Notes: a model not told the origin generated them from the sequence alone. A DNA stretch of 64,000 nt from Cohnella zeiphila (GCF_014212055.1 NZ_JACJVO010000024.1:124001-188000); one strand, 5' to 3'. Shown: positions 44,564 through 53,388, numbered from the stretch's first letter. Made by a program: numbers and translations.

Positions 44564-45232
44564 ATGGTGGGCCGTCTTTTCCTTACATCCCGATGGGCCT
44601 CGCTCAGCCTGCTGCTGACCGTTCCGCTGCTGAGCCTTATCTACCTATATGTCAATCGAATGAACCTGCCCGCTCTTAGCCTGGAGACCGGCTTGGACCG
44701 CCGAATCCCGTTCGTCCCGGCGTTTATCCTGCCGTACTTGGGCTGGTTCGCGTTCCTGCTGGCCGCCTTCGTCTATCTGGCGTTCCGGGACCGCCGCCTG
44801 TACCTTCGGACGCTGCTGCGCTTCGACATCGGCCTGCTCGCCTGCTACGTCGTCTATCTGTTCTGCCAGACGACCGTGCCGCGTCCAGTCGTCGCCGACA
44901 CAAGCTGGCTGAACCATCTCGTCCTCTTGGTATACCGCAACGACGAACCCGTGAACTGCTTTCCGAGCACGCACGTACTGACTTCGTACTGCCTGCTCAG
45001 AGCGTACCTGTCATCGCCCGGAATCCGCCGGCCGATCCGATACGCGGTCGCCGGGTCCGCCATCTTGATCATTCTGTCCACCCTGTTCGTGAAGCAGCAC
45101 GTGCTTCTGGACGCAGTCGGGGCGATTGCCCTCGTCGAAGCCATCTACGCGCTCGCCCGTCCGGTACGGATCGCCGGCTTGCGGCTGCTCGGCAGAGTCC
45201 CTTCGCAAGCGGCTGTCTCTTCGAAGTCCTGA
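44564..45232 (+). CDS. PAP2-family (AUR1-like) membrane phosphatase
   Basis: A 222-aa protein with five to six helices. CFPSTHVLTSYCLLRAYL (near 125) holds the PSTH catalytic motif and FVKQHVLLDAVG (near 165) the second His and Asp, the arrangement of the AUR1/inositol-phosphorylceramide-synthase-like PAP2 subgroup; the first Lys/Arg motif is poorly kept. Phosphatase or phosphotransferase action on lipid phosphates in the membrane is the family role; the substrate is open. The start is ATG 44564 after AAGGGGAG; an earlier ATG (44528) has no site. It converges on the KinB-like kinase gene with a 4-bp gap. Confidence 0.85.
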   Translation: MVGRLFLTSRWASLSLLLTVPLLSLIYLYVNRMNLPALSLETGLDRRIPFVPAFILPYLGWFAFLLAAFVYLAFRDRRLYLRTLLRFDIGLLACYVVYLFCQTTVPRPVVADTSWLNHLVLLVYRNDEPVNCFPSTHVLTSYCLLRAYLSSPGIRRPIRYAVAGSAILIILSTLFVKQHVLLDAVGAIALVEAIYALARPVRIAGLRLLGRVPSQAAVSSKS

Positions 45233-45236
45233 TCGC

Positions 45237-46493
45237 CTATGCACTCGGAAAGATCAGGCTGAACTCGGTTCCTTGGCCAATTTGGCTGGCCACTTCGATC
45301 CTGCCGTTCATTCTCTTGATAATGTTGTAAGAGACCATGGTGCCGAGTCCCGTTCCTTTCTCCTTCGTCGAATAATAGGGACTGCCCAACCGCCGGATCT
45401 GCTCGTCGGACATCCCGACGCCGGTATCCCGAATAATCACCGCGAAGCCTCCCTGCCGCTTTTCCGCCTGCAGCTCAAGCGTTCCGCCGCTCGGCATCGC
45501 TTCAATGGCATTCTTGCCGATATTGATCAGCGCCTGGCGAAATTTGTACCGGTCGCCTCTCGTGCAAAGGCTGCCGTCCCGCGGAATCTCGATCTCGATT
45601 CGAATATTGTTGTAATTGGCGTAGGTGAGCAAGACATTGGACAGGTAGAGAATCTCCTCGTTCAGGTCGATATCCTCCATCCGTTCCGGATCGGGCTTCG
45701 CCAGCGACAGATAATCGGAGATAATCTGTTCCGCTCGATGCAGCTCGTCCAGGCACAGCCTCATGTACTCGGCCTTCTTCTGCGGATTCATATCGACGGT
45801 TCCAAACAGTTGGATGAAGCCTCTCACCGTCGTGAGCGGGTTGCGGATCTCGTGGGCGACGGAAGCGGCCATATCGCTGACCATTTGCATTTTCTCGCTG
45901 CGGATCACTTCGTCCTGCAAAAGAAGATACCGTCTAAGGAATTCGAGCAAATAGACGCATCCTCCAGCGACCAGGATTTGCAGCGCGTAAGTGTCCAGCA
46001 TAGCCTTGGGAGATCTGAAGATCATGGAAGGTGCGCCGGTTAGCGTGAAATAGAGGGTTAACGTCGAAAATTTGATTAAAGCGGAGTAGAGGGCGGCAAT
46101 TCCCAATCGGCCAACGAAGCGGGATCGGAGGAACGGACCGTGAAGGAACAGGCCGAAGACGAATGCGGGCAGGATCGACACCGCGTAAATCCATTCGTTC
46201 GGCAAGCCCATCACGAAGCGGACCGTGATGACCGTCAAGAACAGCGCCGCGGATACGTAGGGTCCGCCGTATAGCGATCCGATCGCCAGCGGTACGGCCC
46301 GCAGATCGTTTTCGACTCCTTGAATGGTAATCGGAGAATACATCGTGATCGCAATTTCAGTCGCAAAAAAGATAAATAGCAGGAAGCTTTGGAAGTGTTT
46401 CCGCTCTCGAATCTTGTAAATGTGAGGGTACAATGCCAGAGGGAAATAGATGACGACAATGTTCAACAAAAAATCCTTGAAGTAGGTCATCAT
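45237..46493 (-). CDS. KinB-like sporulation sensor histidine kinase
   Basis: A 418-aa kinase with six N-terminal helices (about 5-195), short loops and no separate sensor domain, then VAHEIRNPLTTVRGFIQL (HisKA, near 215) and an ATPase domain with NIGKNAIEAM, DTGVGM and GTGLGTMV. Length and topology match B. subtilis KinB (428 aa), which feeds the Spo0F/Spo0B phosphorelay; a role in sporulation entry is therefore likely but inferred. The HisKA segment is close to that of the kinase at 53389. The ATG has GAGG 8 nt upstream. The SASP terminator upstream insulates it. Confidence 0.88.
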   Translation of the reverse strand: MMTYFKDFLLNIVVIYFPLALYPHIYKIRERKHFQSFLLFIFFATEIAITMYSPITIQGVENDLRAVPLAIGSLYGGPYVSAALFLTVITVRFVMGLPNEWIYAVSILPAFVFGLFLHGPFLRSRFVGRLGIAALYSALIKFSTLTLYFTLTGAPSMIFRSPKAMLDTYALQILVAGGCVYLLEFLRRYLLLQDEVIRSEKMQMVSDMAASVAHEIRNPLTTVRGFIQLFGTVDMNPQKKAEYMRLCLDELHRAEQIISDYLSLAKPDPERMEDIDLNEEILYLSNVLLTYANYNNIRIEIEIPRDGSLCTRGDRYKFRQALINIGKNAIEAMPSGGTLELQAEKRQGGFAVIIRDTGVGMSDEQIRRLGSPYYSTKEKGTGLGTMVSYNIIKRMNGRIEVASQIGQGTEFSLIFPSA

Positions 46494-46594
46494 AAACGCG
46501 GCCTCACTTCGTCTGCCATAATTTTTCGTAGAAGCTGCTATAACTATATCACGGCAAGAGAACTTGGACTATTCGAAAAGAGATCAGTAACGCA

Positions 46595-46634
46595 AAATGG
46601 CGGCACCGGGATGACTTCCCCGGCACCGCCATTT
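46595..46634 (-). terminator. Terminator of the SASP gene
   Basis: AAATGGCGG and CCGGG pair with CCCGG and CCGCCATTT around a 2x2 internal loop; four T residues follow on the minus strand. It lies 12 bp after the SASP stop. Confidence 0.7.
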
Positions 46635-46646
46635 CTTCCTTTCCGC

Positions 46647-46934
46647 CTACGGCTCCGACCGGTTCGCCAGCTTCTCCTGCGCGAGCCGGATCATCTCGCG
46701 CACCATCGAGCCGCCGATCTTGCCGCCGACGTGGCCGACCGATTCGGTGGACAGCTGCCCGTTATCGCCGGGCTCCAGCGGAACGCCGAGCGACTTGGCC
46801 ACCTCGTACTTCACGTTGTCGGGCCGATTCGGATCGACTGCATAGCCTTCCTTCTTCATCACTTCCGCCTTGAAGGCGCTAAGGCCTTGTTCCGCGCCGG
46901 GAACGACCGGTCTTCTTCCGCTTCTTCTGGACAT
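46647..46934 (-). CDS. Alpha/beta-type small acid-soluble spore protein
   Basis: A 95-aa DNA-coating spore protein. The diagnostic SASP segments are DNVKYEVAKSLGVPLEPGD (containing the site region cut by the germination protease GPR) and HVGGKIGGSMVREMIRLAQ, the helix that binds DNA. These proteins saturate spore DNA and protect it from UV and heat. The ATG at 46934 follows GGAGG by 8 nt. The N-terminus (MSRRSGRRPVVPGAEQGL) is more basic than usual. It should be transcribed in the forespore by sigma-G, though no promoter could be pinned down. Confidence 0.95.
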   Translation of the reverse strand: MSRRSGRRPVVPGAEQGLSAFKAEVMKKEGYAVDPNRPDNVKYEVAKSLGVPLEPGDNGQLSTESVGHVGGKIGGSMVREMIRLAQEKLANRSEP

Positions 46935-47005
46935 GTGGCTTGCCTCCTTCGGGCGGACCGCCGCCGATTTCCTTCGATCCTGATCATGCCCGAAGATCCG
47001 CTCTC

Positions 47006-47377
47006 TTATGCCTCCTGCGGAAGCAGCGCCGCAATCTTGTCCAGCAGCCGCTGCCAATCGATCGGCTTCGTGTCGAAGTCGTCGCAGCCCGCCTCCAGCG
47101 CTTCCCGGCGGTCTTCCGCCATGGCGTGCGCCGTCAGCGCGATGACCGGGATCCCGCTCGTGCCCGGTTCCCGCTTGAGCAGGCGGGTGGCGCTCCAGCC
47201 GTCCATGACGGGCAAGCTCATGTCCATCAGGATCAGGTCCGGCGTTTCCGACCGCGCCTTCTCCACGGCTTCCCGGCCGTCCGCCGCGAGCGACACTTCG
47301 AACCCTTTGCGCGTCAGGCGGCGGAACAGCATATCCCGATTCAACTCGTTGTCTTCCACCAGCAAAATTCTAGCCAT
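47006..47377 (-). CDS. Single-domain response regulator
   Basis: A 123-aa receiver domain: [11 protein letters not shown] (acid pair), [13 protein letters not shown] with the phosphoacceptor Asp near 52, VIALTAHAM (conserved Thr/Ala) and DTKPID with the conserved Lys. There is no output domain. It overlaps the stop end of the hybrid kinase gene by 8 bp and is therefore coupled to it; phosphotransfer from that kinase or from the MHYT kinase is likely. It is the last gene of the HD-GYP / hybrid kinase / REC operon. Confidence 0.9.
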   Translation of the reverse strand: MARILLVEDNELNRDMLFRRLTRKGFEVSLAADGREAVEKARSETPDLILMDMSLPVMDGWSATRLLKREPGTSGIPVIALTAHAMAEDRREALEAGCDDFDTKPIDWQRLLDKIAALLPQEA

Positions 47378-49121
47378 CGCGGACAGGCTCCTCTCGCTCG
47401 TCCGGCAGACCCGATAAAGCCAGGAGCCGGCGAATCTCTTCCAGCAGCGTCTCCTTGCGGAAGTCCCCCTTCTGCATAATGTTCGCCGCGTATTCGTTCA
47501 GACGGTTGCGCTCCTCCGCGCTAAGGTCCTTGGCCGTAACGACGAATACCGGGATTTCCCGCCGTTCCTTCCGCGAGCGCAGTTCCGTTACGAATTGGAA
47601 GCCGTCCATCTCCGGCATCATCAGATCCAGCAGAATCAGCTTCGGATCAACCCGGTCGAGCTTCTCCAGAGCCTCGCGCCCGTCCTCGGCCCGCTCGACC
47701 CGGTAGCCCTCCCTCCGCAGCATCCGGCTCATCATCTCGCCGGTCGCATCGTCGTCTTCGATCACCAGCACCGGCTGCGTCCGGCGCTCCTTGAGATGCT
47801 TGTCGAGCAGCGCGACCAGCTTCTCCCGGTAGATGGGCTTGATCAGGAAATCGGAAGCTCCGAGCGCGTATCCGAGCTGCTTGTCGTCCGTCATCGAGAT
47901 CATCGCCACCGGAATGCCGGCGAGCTCCGGGTCGCTCTTCAGCGTGGCCAGCACGGACCAGCCATCCATTCCCGGCATCATGACGTCCAGCGAGATCAGC
48001 CTCGGCCTCAGCTCCTTGGCCCGCCGAATGCCTTCAGATCCGCTCGAAGCCAGCGCCACCGAGAAGCCTTCCCTGTTGAGCAGCTTCTTCATGAGACCCA
48101 GCATCGTCGGATCGTCGTCGATGACCAGCACCGTCGGCTGCCCATCCCCGAGCATTCCGTCCGGCTCCGCTTCGGCCGGCGTCCCGGGCTCCGTCTCTCT
48201 CCCTTCAAGCGAGCCGGGAAGCCACACGGTAAAGGCCGAGCCGCGTCCCGGCGCGCTCTCGACGGCGATCGATCCCCCGAGCATCTCGCACAGCTTCCGG
48301 GTGATCGCAAGACCCAGTCCCGTTCCCCCGTACTGCCGGGTCGTCGAGGAATCCGCCTGAATGAACGCTTGAAAAAGCCGATCCACCTGATCCTCCGTCA
48401 TGCCGATCCCCGTATCCCGGACGCGGAAGGAGTACCCTGGCGGTCCACCCGCCGTCTCCGGTTCCGGCTCGGGAATCAGCTCCAGCCGAATCGTGCCCCC
48501 TTGGGTGAACTTGGCGGCGTTGCTGAGCAGATTGTACAAAATCTGGCGCAGCTTGGTCGTGTCCGTCCGCATCCTTCCGAGCGCCGCCTCGATCTCGAGC
48601 CGGTTGCCGCCTGCCTCGACCATCGGCCTTACGGTAGTGACCGTCTCCCGGATCAGCTGAGGCAGATCGCATTCTTCGAGGTACAGGCTCATCCGTCCCG
48701 CCTCGATCTTGGACAAATCGAGGATGTCGTTGATCAGCATCAGCAGGTGCTTGCCCGCATGGTGAATGCGGCCCAGGTCGGCCGCGAACTCCGGCTCGTC
48801 CTTCTCCTCGGCTTCTTCCTTCAGCATTTCGCTGTACCCGATAATGGCGTTGAGCGGAGTGCGCAGCTCATGGCTCATATTGGCAAGGAACTGGCTCTTG
48901 ATCCGGCTCGCTTCCACCGCCTCGTCCCGGGCGCGCGACAATTCTTCCGTCCGCTCCCGGACCAGCTCCTCCAGCTGATCGTTCATGCGGATCAGCTCCC
49001 GATTGATGGCGCCGATCTCGCGGCCCTTCTGCTCCGCGAGCCGCTCCGCCGCCTGGCGGGCCGCCCTTTCCCGCTCCAGCTCCCGGCGCAGCAGCCGAAT
49101 CTCCTCTTCCGTCGCTTCCAT
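47370..49121 (-). CDS. Hybrid histidine kinase with two receiver domains, no membrane segment
   Basis: A 583-aa cytoplasmic kinase. A coiled coil (about 5-75), HisKA with [18 protein letters not shown] (near 85), a complete ATPase domain ([23 protein letters not shown]), then two receivers with [14 protein letters not shown] and [14 protein letters not shown] as phosphoacceptor regions. It has no sensor or membrane domain, so input must come through the coiled coil or a partner. Its core is nearly the same as that of the MHYT kinase at 41505, suggesting recent duplication. GGAAGTGA precedes the ATG. It lies 40 bp after the HD-GYP gene on the same strand. Confidence 0.92.
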   Translation of the reverse strand: MEATEEEIRLLRRELERERAARQAAERLAEQKGREIGAINRELIRMNDQLEELVRERTEELSRARDEAVEASRIKSQFLANMSHELRTPLNAIIGYSEMLKEEAEEKDEPEFAADLGRIHHAGKHLLMLINDILDLSKIEAGRMSLYLEECDLPQLIRETVTTVRPMVEAGGNRLEIEAALGRMRTDTTKLRQILYNLLSNAAKFTQGGTIRLELIPEPEPETAGGPPGYSFRVRDTGIGMTEDQVDRLFQAFIQADSSTTRQYGGTGLGLAITRKLCEMLGGSIAVESAPGRGSAFTVWLPGSLEGRETEPGTPAEAEPDGMLGDGQPTVLVIDDDPTMLGLMKKLLNREGFSVALASSGSEGIRRAKELRPRLISLDVMMPGMDGWSVLATLKSDPELAGIPVAMISMTDDKQLGYALGASDFLIKPIYREKLVALLDKHLKERRTQPVLVIEDDDATGEMMSRMLRREGYRVERAEDGREALEKLDRVDPKLILLDLMMPEMDGFQFVTELRSRKERREIPVFVVTAKDLSAEERNRLNEYAANIMQKGDFRKETLLEEIRRLLALSGLPDEREEPVRDG

Positions 49122-49161
49122 AGGTCACTTCCGCTCGGTTATGTCATGCTTTCCGGCCCGG

Positions 49162-50220
49162 TCAAGCCGAATGTTCCCGCTCCCTCGCCCTGCTCTCTCC
49201 GATTACGCTTAAGAAAGCGTCGACCACGTCCGGGTCGAAATGCGCTCCCCGCTGCCGTTCGATCTCCGCCACCGCTTCCTCCCGGGTCCAAGCCCGCTTG
49301 TACGGCCGCTCGTGGGTAAGGGCGTCGAAAAAATCGGCGATCGCCACGATGCGTCCCGCCAGCGGAATTTGATGGCCGCTCAACCCTTTCGGATATCCCG
49401 TGCCGTCCCACTTCTCGTGATGGGACGCGGCAATCGTGCCGGCCAACTGCAGCGCGGGAAAGGAGCTTCCGTCCAGGATGCTCGCCCCGATCGTCGTATG
49501 ATGCTTCATCTGCTCGAATTCCTCCGGCGTGAAGCGGCCCGGCTTCAGCAAAATGCTGTCGGGGATCCCGATCTTGCCGATATCGTGCAGCGGGGAAGCC
49601 TGCCGGATGAGCGCGGCTTCCGAAGGGGCAAGTCCCATCGCCCTGGCCACCAGGTACGCCAACTCGCCGACCCGCTGCGTATGGCGGCCCGTATCGTCGT
49701 CCCGGTATTCCGACGTCCGCGCGAGCAGCTCCAAGATTTCCTGCTTCGCTTGCAGAACTTCGACCGTCCGCGCCTCCACGATCTGCTCCAGATGCTGGTT
49801 CTGATGCTGAAGCTGCAAATGAAGATAGCGGGTTTTGAGCAAATTCTGAATCCGCAGCGTTACCTCGGCCCGGTCCAGAGGCTTGGTCAGAAAATCGTTC
49901 GCGCCCAGAAGCAGCGCTTCCTTTCTGGCTTCCGGAGTCACGTCGGCGGTGAGAACCACGACCGGCACGTAATAGCCGTCCTCGCCCCGCTCCCCAAGCT
50001 GCCGGAGCAAGTCGAAGCCGTCGACGCCCGGCATGTGCAGGTCGATCATCACCAGATCGGGCTCCACCTCCCGGTAAAGCCGCCCGAAGTCCCGCGGATT
50101 CGTCGTGCTATAGATGGAATCGAATCCCGCCCGGCGCAAAATCCGCTCCAGCAAGGCGATGTTGACTTCCTGGTCGTCGACGATCAGAAAGCGCGCTTGT
50201 TTTCTCCACTCATTGTCCAT
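49162..50220 (-). CDS. HD-GYP response regulator, putative c-di-GMP phosphodiesterase
   Basis: A 352-aa regulator with a receiver (IVDDQEVNI, DLVMIDLHMPGVDGFD near Asp58, VVLTADV, FLTKPLD), a coiled linker (about 125-160) and an HD-GYP domain. The metal-binding residues are visible in HTQRVGELA, HDIGKIGIPD (near 214), HHTTIGASIL, and HHEKWDGTGYPKG (near 265), the last holding the GYP motif. HD-GYP proteins hydrolyse c-di-GMP to pGpG or GMP, so phosphorylation by the adjacent kinase could lower c-di-GMP and oppose the exopolysaccharide operon at 16-25 kb; that link is inference. First gene of a three-gene operon. Confidence 0.92.
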   Translation of the reverse strand: MDNEWRKQARFLIVDDQEVNIALLERILRRAGFDSIYSTTNPRDFGRLYREVEPDLVMIDLHMPGVDGFDLLRQLGERGEDGYYVPVVVLTADVTPEARKEALLLGANDFLTKPLDRAEVTLRIQNLLKTRYLHLQLQHQNQHLEQIVEARTVEVLQAKQEILELLARTSEYRDDDTGRHTQRVGELAYLVARAMGLAPSEAALIRQASPLHDIGKIGIPDSILLKPGRFTPEEFEQMKHHTTIGASILDGSSFPALQLAGTIAASHHEKWDGTGYPKGLSGHQIPLAGRIVAIADFFDALTHERPYKRAWTREEAVAEIERQRGAHFDPDVVDAFLSVIGESRAREREHSA

Positions 50221-50333
50221 TCCACGGCGCCCCGTTCCAAAATCATCCTGTTTTCACCCATTATACGGGAAAATTCGACATAAAACGAGATGTTTGCCAA
50301 AGACGATTTTCTCCGGGAAACGAAAGAAAACGC

Positions 50334-50367
50334 AAAAAAACCGGCTTCCCCTAAAGGAATGCCGGCC
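50334..50367 (-). terminator. Rho-independent terminator of the NAD(P)-binding gene
   Basis: On the minus strand CCGGC, TTCC pair with GGAA, GCCGG and are followed by seven T residues (A run at 50334-50340 on plus), 15 bp after the stop. Confidence 0.88.
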
Positions 50368-50381
50368 TTCTTGACGTCCGA

Positions 50382-51011
50382 TTATTTTTCGGAAGCGACG
50401 GTAATCCGTTCCTTCACGTGCGCGGCCCGCTCGATCTCGTCGACGACGGCGACGGCGTAGTCCTCGTAGCTGACATAGCTCTCGCCTTGGGAATTGACGA
50501 GCAGATGATCCTTGCCCTTCAGATAAGAGCCGGTTCTCCTGCCCGGCGCGATCTGGGCGGAAGGGCTGACGAACGTCCATTTCAAGTCCGCCGCCGCCTG
50601 CAGATCCTCCAGATTCTGCCCCTGGCTCTTCGCCAGCGGCCGGAACGCGTCCGGGAACTCCGGCGTGTCGAACAAGCGAACCGTTTTCCCGGGATCGGCG
50701 AACAAGCTGCCCGCGCCGCCGACGACGATAAGCCGGGTGTCCGACCCTTTCAGCGCCTCAATCAGTCGACGTCCCGCATCCACGTTAAGCTCCGGCTTCT
50801 CGAAAAATCCTGCGGCATTCACGACGACATCGTAAGAAGTCAAATCGGCGGACGTCAGCTCGAACATGTCCTTCACGACGACGTGAGCAGCCTCTGCGGG
50901 CGCTTTGGCCGCATTCCGCACGATCGCCGTAACCTCATGGTCCCGGCTTGCCGCCTCTTTCGCGATGTTGCTTCCCGCCTTGCCGCCTGCCGCGATGACC
51001 GCGATTTTCAT
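50382..51011 (-). CDS. NAD(P)H-binding oxidoreductase, YwnB-like
   Basis: A 209-aa atypical short-chain dehydrogenase. The Rossmann entry is IAVIAAGGKAGSNIAKEA, with the GGxxG of the NAD(P)-binding NmrA/YwnB group; VVVNAAGFF and SYVSYEDYAVAVVDEIE are shared with YwnB-like proteins. The catalytic Tyr-Lys pair of classical SDRs is not evident, and the substrate is unknown. GGGGAGG lies 9 nt before the ATG. A strong promoter overlaps a TGTAAC/GTTACA palindrome, so it is probably induced by a stress regulator (HxlR- or Rrf2-type) encoded elsewhere. It ends at its own terminator. Confidence 0.85.
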   Translation of the reverse strand: MKIAVIAAGGKAGSNIAKEAASRDHEVTAIVRNAAKAPAEAAHVVVKDMFELTSADLTSYDVVVNAAGFFEKPELNVDAGRRLIEALKGSDTRLIVVGGAGSLFADPGKTVRLFDTPEFPDAFRPLAKSQGQNLEDLQAAADLKWTFVSPSAQIAPGRRTGSYLKGKDHLLVNSQGESYVSYEDYAVAVVDEIERAAHVKERITVASEK

Positions 51012-51043
51012 AGCTTCGTTCCTCCCCGGTATGATTGTTCTAT

Positions 51044-51062
51044 TGTAACCATTCTAGTTACA
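51044..51062. promoter_or_regulatory. Palindromic operator over the -10 of the YwnB-like gene
   Basis: TGTAAC (51044-51049), 7-nt centre, GTTACA (51057-51062). It covers the -10 element and is the size of HxlR-type redox-regulator sites; the regulator is not in the window. Confidence 0.6.
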
Positions 51063-51079
51063 TGTCGCCCGACTGTCAA
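51051..51079 (-). promoter_or_regulatory. Sigma-A promoter of the YwnB-like gene
   Basis: On the minus strand a perfect TTGACA (51074-51079), 17-nt spacer and TAGAAT (51051-51056). Confidence 0.85.
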
Positions 51080-51094
51080 CTCGCTTTGATAGGA

Positions 51095-52093
51095 TTACCC
51101 GGAGACCGGCCCGCTATGGCCGATCAGCCGGAAATCCGAAATTCGCCGCAGCCGGGCCTCCAACTCGTCCGGGAGAGATTCGCCGCCCGCTTCGCAGGCC
51201 GTCCAGACCGCTCCGACGACCGGTTCGATTCCAAGCTTGACGATGGAAGCGAAAGGAGCGATGCCGCGCACGGCCTCCTCGATCGGTCCCGTTACGAAAG
51301 TTCCCTCGCCTCGGGTCAACACGCTGCCGACGAGGACGACGTCGAACGTCTCCTCCTCCATTCCGAGCCTGCGAATGACGGCACGGGCGGACTTGCCGAG
51401 CTCCTCGCCCTGCCTGCGCAAAATGGCGCGGGCAGTCTCGTCTCCGAGGAGGGACGCCCGGAACAGCAGCTTTACCGCGTCGAGCGGAACCGTTCTTCCG
51501 TGATCCAGGAAGTCGTGGAACATCTCGTTCACGGTGCCGTAGCCGAGCAGCTCGAGCAGCATCCCGGTCAGCAAGGTCGGCTCCTCGCGCCCTTCCCACG
51601 CGCGAATGACGGCGCGGTAGGCTTCCACCGCCAAATCCCGGCCGCCGCCGAAATCGCCGTACTCGTACTCGAAGCCGCCGCACTGGAACGTCTCGCCCGA
51701 CGCGTTGCGTCCCGCCGCGTTGGTGCCGCTGCCGCAGATCAGCACGACGCCGCAAGGCCTGCTCGTGCCCGCCCGCAGCCCAATCATCGTATCGCATACG
51801 ATGTCGCTTCGGGCAATTCCAAGCTCGGCGATCATCGGCCTCAGCACGCGAAAATCCGCCTCCCGGTCGGCTCCCGCGAGGCCGAAGCAGGCCCGCTCGA
51901 TCTCCCCGGCCGTCACGCCCGCCTCCGCCAGCGCCGCCTCAACCGCTTCGAATAGATGGCGTTTGGCCCGCTCGGCTCCGAGCTGATGGTTCCCGTTTCC
52001 GCTCGCTCCTTTGCCGACGACGTTGCCCCGCTCGTCCGCGACGAGAGCGTACGTTTTGCTTCCTCCGCCGTCCACGCCCAAATAATAAGCCAT
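51095..52093 (-). CDS. N-acetylglucosamine-kinase-like protein (BadF/BadG ATPase family)
   Basis: A 332-aa ASKHA-fold sugar kinase. The phosphate-1 motif GVDGGGSKTYALV is at residues 6-18, followed by FGLAGADRE, ICGSGTNAAGRN (phosphate-2 and glycine loop) and the FGGGRDLAVEAYRAV segment, typical of the GlcNAc kinase group. It would phosphorylate GlcNAc or a related amino sugar, possibly from peptidoglycan turnover or chitin. GGGGGAG lies 9 nt before the ATG. It is 34 bp after the LacI-family gene, on the same strand, so the two form an operon and the regulator probably responds to an amino sugar. Confidence 0.85.
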   Translation of the reverse strand: MAYYLGVDGGGSKTYALVADERGNVVGKGASGNGNHQLGAERAKRHLFEAVEAALAEAGVTAGEIERACFGLAGADREADFRVLRPMIAELGIARSDIVCDTMIGLRAGTSRPCGVVLICGSGTNAAGRNASGETFQCGGFEYEYGDFGGGRDLAVEAYRAVIRAWEGREEPTLLTGMLLELLGYGTVNEMFHDFLDHGRTVPLDAVKLLFRASLLGDETARAILRRQGEELGKSARAVIRRLGMEEETFDVVLVGSVLTRGEGTFVTGPIEEAVRGIAPFASIVKLGIEPVVGAVWTACEAGGESLPDELEARLRRISDFRLIGHSGPVSG

Positions 52094-52127
52094 CCTGATC
52101 TTCTCCCCCGCGGCCGTCTCCGGCCGA

Positions 52128-53120
52128 TTATGCGATCGGCGCCGCCGACTCCCGAACCACCAGCTCCGGCTCCAGCTTCACCGTCACGCTTCTCTGCGGC
52201 GCCCCTTCGATTCTCTTCAGCAGCAGTTCCACCCCATGCCTGGCGATCTGCCCGGCCGGCTGGCGGACCGTCGTCAGCCCCGGCCGGAACTCCGCCGCGT
52301 AAGGCTGGTCGTCGAACCCGACGACCGACAAATCCCGCGGCAGCCTCAGCCCTGCGTTCTTGCACGCATCCATGACGCCGAGCGCGATGTTGTCGTCCGC
52401 CGCGAAGACGGCGGTCGGCAGGCGATCCGCGCGGATCCAGCGCTCCGCGATCTCATAGCCGGACGAGATGCGGAACGTTCCCCGCTCGACGGAGAAAGGC
52501 TGCAGTCCGGCTTCCGCCATCGCCGCCCGGAACCCGCGCTCGCGTTCCCGGCTGCTGAGGAACGGCCCGGGGCCGGCGATGTGCGAGATCCGCCGGTGCC
52601 CCAGCCCGATCAGATGGCATGCGGCATCGAAGCCCCCCTTGAAATTGTCCACGATCACGGAAGGAGCCGGCGAATGCCGCATCTGGTTATCCAGCAGGAC
52701 AACCGGTATTTTCCTTCTTTTGAGTTCGAGGACCGACTCGTCTTCCCGGATCGGCGACAGCAGCAGCACCCCGTCGACGCGATCTTCCTTGAACGTGGAA
52801 TGGGCCGGCGAACCCTCCCCTTCCGGAGAGACCGACAGCGCGAGGTAATAGCCCCTTTCCGCGAGCCGATCGTTGATCTCCTTCGCCACCGCGTCGAAGA
52901 AAGAATCTTGGAGCGTCCGCAGCGTCAGCCCGATGATGCCCGTCTTTCCCTTCGCCAGGCTGCGCGCCGACGCGTTCGGGCGGTAGTCCAGCTCCTTCAT
53001 CGCTTGCAGAACTTTCTCGCGGTTCTTGTCCCGGACCGAAGCCGCGCCGTTCAGCACCCGGGACACGGTAACGACGGACAAGCCCGCCCGCCGCGCCACG
53101 TCGAATATGCTCACTTTCAT
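52128..53120 (-). CDS. LacI-family transcriptional regulator
   Basis: A 330-aa repressor with a LacI helix-turn-helix (IFDVARRAGLSVVTVSRVLN, about 4-24), hinge (ASARSLAKGKTGIIGL) and periplasmic-binding-protein-like sensor (about 60-330; VDGVLLLSP, GHRRISHIAGP, VFAADDNIALG, DLSVVGFDD). Its operators are probably the TTAAATCGCTTTAA and GAAAACGTTTAC palindromes upstream (53162-53213), implying autoregulation. GGAAGGG lies 9 nt before the ATG. The neighbouring kinase suggests an amino-sugar effector; this is inference. Confidence 0.92.
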   Translation of the reverse strand: MKVSIFDVARRAGLSVVTVSRVLNGAASVRDKNREKVLQAMKELDYRPNASARSLAKGKTGIIGLTLRTLQDSFFDAVAKEINDRLAERGYYLALSVSPEGEGSPAHSTFKEDRVDGVLLLSPIREDESVLELKRRKIPVVLLDNQMRHSPAPSVIVDNFKGGFDAACHLIGLGHRRISHIAGPGPFLSSRERERGFRAAMAEAGLQPFSVERGTFRISSGYEIAERWIRADRLPTAVFAADDNIALGVMDACKNAGLRLPRDLSVVGFDDQPYAAEFRPGLTTVRQPAGQIARHGVELLLKRIEGAPQRSVTVKLEPELVVRESAAPIA

Positions 53121-53161
53121 GTTCCGCAACCCTTCCGGCTTGAAAACAGCCGTTCACAAAA

Positions 53162-53175
53162 ATTAAATCGCTTTA
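53162..53175. promoter_or_regulatory. LacI-type operator 1
   Basis: TTAAATCGCTTTAA, a near-perfect palindrome with the central CG typical of LacI-family sites, 42 bp upstream of the LacI start. Confidence 0.65.
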
Positions 53176-53201
53176 ACTTTAAGATCTGACTGGATTTTTT
53201 A

Positions 53202-53213
53202 GGAAAACGTTTA
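53202..53213. promoter_or_regulatory. LacI-type operator 2
   Basis: GAAAACGTTTAC with a perfect AAACGTTT core and central CG, about 80 bp upstream of the LacI start. Confidence 0.6.
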
Positions 53214-53279
53214 CTGCCTATATCTTCCGCCCCTTAAACCTCCTCCATTGTATCCGAGCCCTTCGGAATGTTCAACGGT

Positions 53280-53301
53280 AAAGTATAATCGCTTATACTT
53301 T
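53280..53301. promoter_or_regulatory. 22-bp perfect palindrome upstream of the sporulation-type kinase
   Basis: AAAGTATAA, TCGC, TTATACTTT: nine-base arms with no mismatch, about 90 bp before the kinase start. A strong candidate operator; it could also act as a hairpin in a leader transcript. Unidentified regulator. Confidence 0.6.
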
Positions 53302-53388
53302 TGAAAATGCAAAGACTCCGCGATTGACATGGCAAGACCGCCGTTGTCTAATTGAAGTTCAGACATCCGGAACCGGGAGGCAGCACCG

